A stretch of 8,123 bases of DNA from positions 1 to 8,123 of the forward strand of contig SXHT01000360.1 in the NCBI GenBank assembly GCA_005773095.1, written 5' to 3'. The notes under the pieces are model-generated. The model made no database searches and had not been told where the DNA came from. It saw only the letters and a list, made by a program, of their open reading frames with translations. Positions 6,091 through 8,123 of this stretch are shown in pieces. The position numbers were made by a program, and so were the translations under genes. The stretch comes from Planctomycetaceae bacterium (GTDB lineage: Bacteria > Planctomycetota > Planctomycetia > Pirellulales > PALSA-1355). Numbering within the stretch: the stretch's first letter is position 1; the number at the start of each line of letters is the position of its first letter.

Positions 6091-7317
6091 ATGAAACAAG
6101 TAGCCGGCATCTATCTCCCCGACGGCGAGGCCGACATGCCTCGTTACCTGATGGCGTCAGGCGGTGTGTATCAAATCGAGCAGCTCAACCGTTCCCTGGA
6201 GTTTGTCACCAGCTGGGACGTGGCGGTCGACATCGGCGCGCACGTGGGCCTGTGGAGCAAAATACTGGTGCAAAGATTCCGCAATGTAGTCGCCTTTGAG
6301 CCGATGGCGCCGATGCGGGCTTGCCTGGAGAAAAACATCGTCAGCGACCGGTTGCAAGTCGTGCCGATTGCGCTGGGAAATCGTCACGGGGCGGTCTCGT
6401 TTGCATACGACGAGACGCATACCGGCGCGACGCACGTTGATCTGAAGACGCCCGGAATCATCCCCCTGGGCAAGCTCGACGATTTTCACCTGTCGAACGT
6501 AGGCTACATCAAGCTCGACTGCGAAGGATTCGAGCAGGACGCGTTGCAAGGCGCTCTTGCGACGCTGACGCGAAACCAGCCGATTGTCATCGTCGAGGAA
6601 AAGCTGCATGGCGTGCGTCACTACGGCAAGAAACCCTATGCGGCGATTGCGTTTCTCCAATCGCTCGGAGCAGAATTGCTCGACCGGATCGGCGACGACC
6701 TGATCATGGGTTGGCCAGGCGTGCCCGGCAAGGTCGCCCCTGCCCGGCAAACGCCACCCGAGCATCAACTGGCACTGGCCCAGTCGTTGCAAAAAAAGGG
6801 GGACCTGACGGGGGCGCAAATCGCCTATTGCAAATTGCATCACGAGCATCCGCGCGTGCCAGAAGTGGCCAACTTGCTGGCCCTTGTCGAACTTCAACTG
6901 GGCCAACATGGCGCGGCGCTCGAGCACGCCGCGCGGGCGTGTCAGCTCAACATGCAGGAGGCCCGCTACAAGAACAGCCTGGGAACCTGCCTGTGGATGG
7001 TGGGTCGCAGGGAAGAGGCCATTGCTTCGATCGAAGCCGCCCTTCGAGAGAATCCTGGTCTGGCCGAAGCGCGCGAGAATCTCTCGCAAATGCGTGCCGA
7101 GCGCGCGCGGCTGGAAGCCACGGCAGCGACCTTCGCGGAGGCACTTGCCATTCATCCCGACTCCCCGCAATTGTTGGTCAAGTTGGCGGCGATCCACGCC
7201 CGGCACGGTTCGGCTCAACAGGCCCGGAGTCTTTATGATCGAGCGCTGGCCATCGAGCCCGACAATGATCTGGCCCGAAGGGGTCTGGCATCGCTTGCCG
7301 CGCGCGACGCGGCATAG
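6091..7317 (+). CDS. FkbM-family SAM-dependent methyltransferase with C-terminal TPR repeats
   Basis: This 408-residue protein is a predicted cytoplasmic methyltransferase, probably an O-methyltransferase acting on a sugar or other small acceptor. Residues about 40-208 are the FkbM domain: SAM-binding motif I is VDIGAHVGLWS (46-56), the acidic strand-end is AFEP (68-71), and the FkbM signature YIKLDCEGFEQ lies at 139-149, followed by IVIVEEK. Residues about 223-405 are Ala/Leu-rich helices forming roughly five TPR units (for example AIASIEAALRENPGLAEA and ARSLYDRALAIEPDNDLA), usually a protein-interaction surface. The start MKQVAGIYLPDGE at 6091 suits family members I recall; no Shine-Dalgarno is visible, and the inverted repeat ends just upstream. 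Its 3' end overlaps the convergent glycosyltransferase gene by 85 bases. The substrate is unknown. Confidence 0.88.
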   Translation: MKQVAGIYLPDGEADMPRYLMASGGVYQIEQLNRSLEFVTSWDVAVDIGAHVGLWSKILVQRFRNVVAFEPMAPMRACLEKNIVSDRLQVVPIALGNRHGAVSFAYDETHTGATHVDLKTPGIIPLGKLDDFHLSNVGYIKLDCEGFEQDALQGALATLTRNQPIVIVEEKLHGVRHYGKKPYAAIAFLQSLGAELLDRIGDDLIMGWPGVPGKVAPARQTPPEHQLALAQSLQKKGDLTGAQIAYCKLHHEHPRVPEVANLLALVELQLGQHGAALEHAARACQLNMQEARYKNSLGTCLWMVGRREEAIASIEAALRENPGLAEARENLSQMRAERARLEATAATFAEALAIHPDSPQLLVKLAAIHARHGSAQQARSLYDRALAIEPDNDLARRGLASLAARDAA

Positions 7318-8123
7318 TGCATGATGAGCGTTTCCCACTGCCGGGCGAGGCGCGTCGGCGCGAACTCCTTTTCGACCACGGCTTGACCGGCCTGCATTCT
7401 CGTTTCTGCTTCGCGCGGGTGAATGATGGCCCAGCGGATGCCGTCCAGCACGTTGTCGCCGAGCCATGCGTAGTTGGCAAACGGCTGATAGGAAGGCAAA
7501 GGAAACGCCGACACGAAGCGCCCGCGGCGGATCGATTCGATGATGCGGTTAGGGCTCTTGACCAGCTTGCTGTCCCCAGGCAGGCTCGGAATCAGCACTG
7601 CGTCGCATGCGTGAAGCGCTTGCCATGTTGCGTCCGGGCTCCAGGCGGTAAAGTGTGTGGATAGCCGCGGTTCATGTTTGCGGCTGACTTGCGCTAGCGC
7701 GCCAAGGATGTTGGACATGTTCGTGGACACGACATGAAGTTCGGCGGAACGTTCGCGGGAAAACTCGACCAGACTCGGCATCATCGCGAAGAGCGTGTCG
7801 AAGTTCGTGGGATGACCGAACCACAGGAGTCGCACTCGTTCAGCCGGCTGAAATCGCGGCTCGCCAGGCGGCGCCTCGAAGGGATCTCCGATTACCTCCG
7901 CATGGCAACCGGTTCGCTCGGCAATGACGCGCGCCATCATGGGCGTACTGGCCACAACGCAGTCTGCCAGACTGCACAACGAGAAATACGTGTCTCGAAA
8001 GGGCGTGCCGAAATGGTCGTCGCAAAGATCGAGCAGTAGTCGGCCGCCAATGTTCTTGGCCCGCTTAGCCAGCGCCACGCTGCCGTCGAATAACCCCTTG
8101 GACACGATCAGCACGTCGGCGCC
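7233..8123 (-). CDS. Glycosyltransferase (GT-B, GT4-like), C-terminal part; start outside window
   Basis: The frame is open to the window edge, so the N-terminus is missing; 296 residues are visible and no internal codon need be the start. The fragment begins GADVLIVSKG, a Rossmann-type strand, then LLLDLCDDHF and DCVVASTPMMARVI, as in the end of a GT-B N-domain. LLWFGHPTNFDTL (about residues 100-112) opens the C-terminal Rossmann domain. The donor-binding region reads DAVLIPS, then KSPNRIIESIRRGRF with Asn192/Arg193/Glu196, then FPLPSY. This resembles group 1 glycosyltransferases transferring a nucleotide sugar, but donor and acceptor cannot be named. After QWETLIMHYA a tail of about 25 Ser/Arg/Ala-rich residues runs antisense into the FkbM gene. 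The neighbouring methyltransferase suggests a shared glycan pathway (inference). Confidence 0.8.
   Translation of the reverse strand, partial: GADVLIVSKGLFDGSVALAKRAKNIGGRLLLDLCDDHFGTPFRDTYFSLCSLADCVVASTPMMARVIAERTGCHAEVIGDPFEAPPGEPRFQPAERVRLLWFGHPTNFDTLFAMMPSLVEFSRERSAELHVVSTNMSNILGALAQVSRKHEPRLSTHFTAWSPDATWQALHACDAVLIPSLPGDSKLVKSPNRIIESIRRGRFVSAFPLPSYQPFANYAWLGDNVLDGIRWAIIHPREAETRMQAGQAVVEKEFAPTRLARQWETLIMHYAASRAASDARPLRARSLSGSMASARS

Noticed and set aside
1..8123. CRISPR arrays, tRNA or rRNA genes, transposase genes
   Set aside because: No spaced direct repeats, no RNA gene signatures and no transposase motifs were found on either strand.

Overview
The window looks like chromosomal DNA of a flagellated planctomycete, probably of the Pirellulales. 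The DNA is GC-rich. The flagellin begins with the Thr-Arg-Ile-Asn-Thr-Asn-Val form and lies just downstream of fliW and csrA. An FkbM methyltransferase carries a TPR tail, and a 61-base inverted repeat of a kind I recall from planctomycete genomes sits in front of it. The taxonomic placement is inference from protein style; no ribosomal RNA or other marker gene is present.

Layout. 1-2239 (+): the 3' end of an OmpR/PhoB-type response regulator and a complete PhoR-like membrane histidine kinase, forming one operon. 2329-2374: a strong bidirectional hairpin between convergent genes. 2395-4447 (-): a large flagellin gene interrupted near its start by a 7-bp tandem duplication. 4448-4857: a non-coding stretch holding a sigma-28-like promoter and a roughly 200-nt flagellin leader with hairpins. 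4858-5109 (-): csrA. 5337-5777 (-): fliW. 5778-6090: non-coding, ending in the two-tier inverted repeat. 6091-7317 (+): FkbM methyltransferase with TPRs. 7233-8123 (-): C-terminal part of a glycosyltransferase that overlaps the FkbM gene tail to tail.

How the parts fit. fliW, csrA and flagellin lie in the same direction. In Bacillus these three form a homeostatic loop: CsrA represses flagellin translation, FliW sequesters CsrA, and unsecreted flagellin titrates FliW. Here the flagellin Shine-Dalgarno contains a GGA core and the leader is long and structured, as expected of a CsrA target. The FkbM and glycosyltransferase genes suggest glycan synthesis or modification close to the flagellar genes. 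A link to flagellin decoration is only a hypothesis.

The most notable observation is the flagellin frameshift. A GTTCGCT heptamer (plus-strand reading) occurs 2.9 times in tandem at 4236-4255. Removing one unit restores an uninterrupted 681-residue flagellin. This is either a disabling mutation or a reversible slipped-strand ON/OFF switch.
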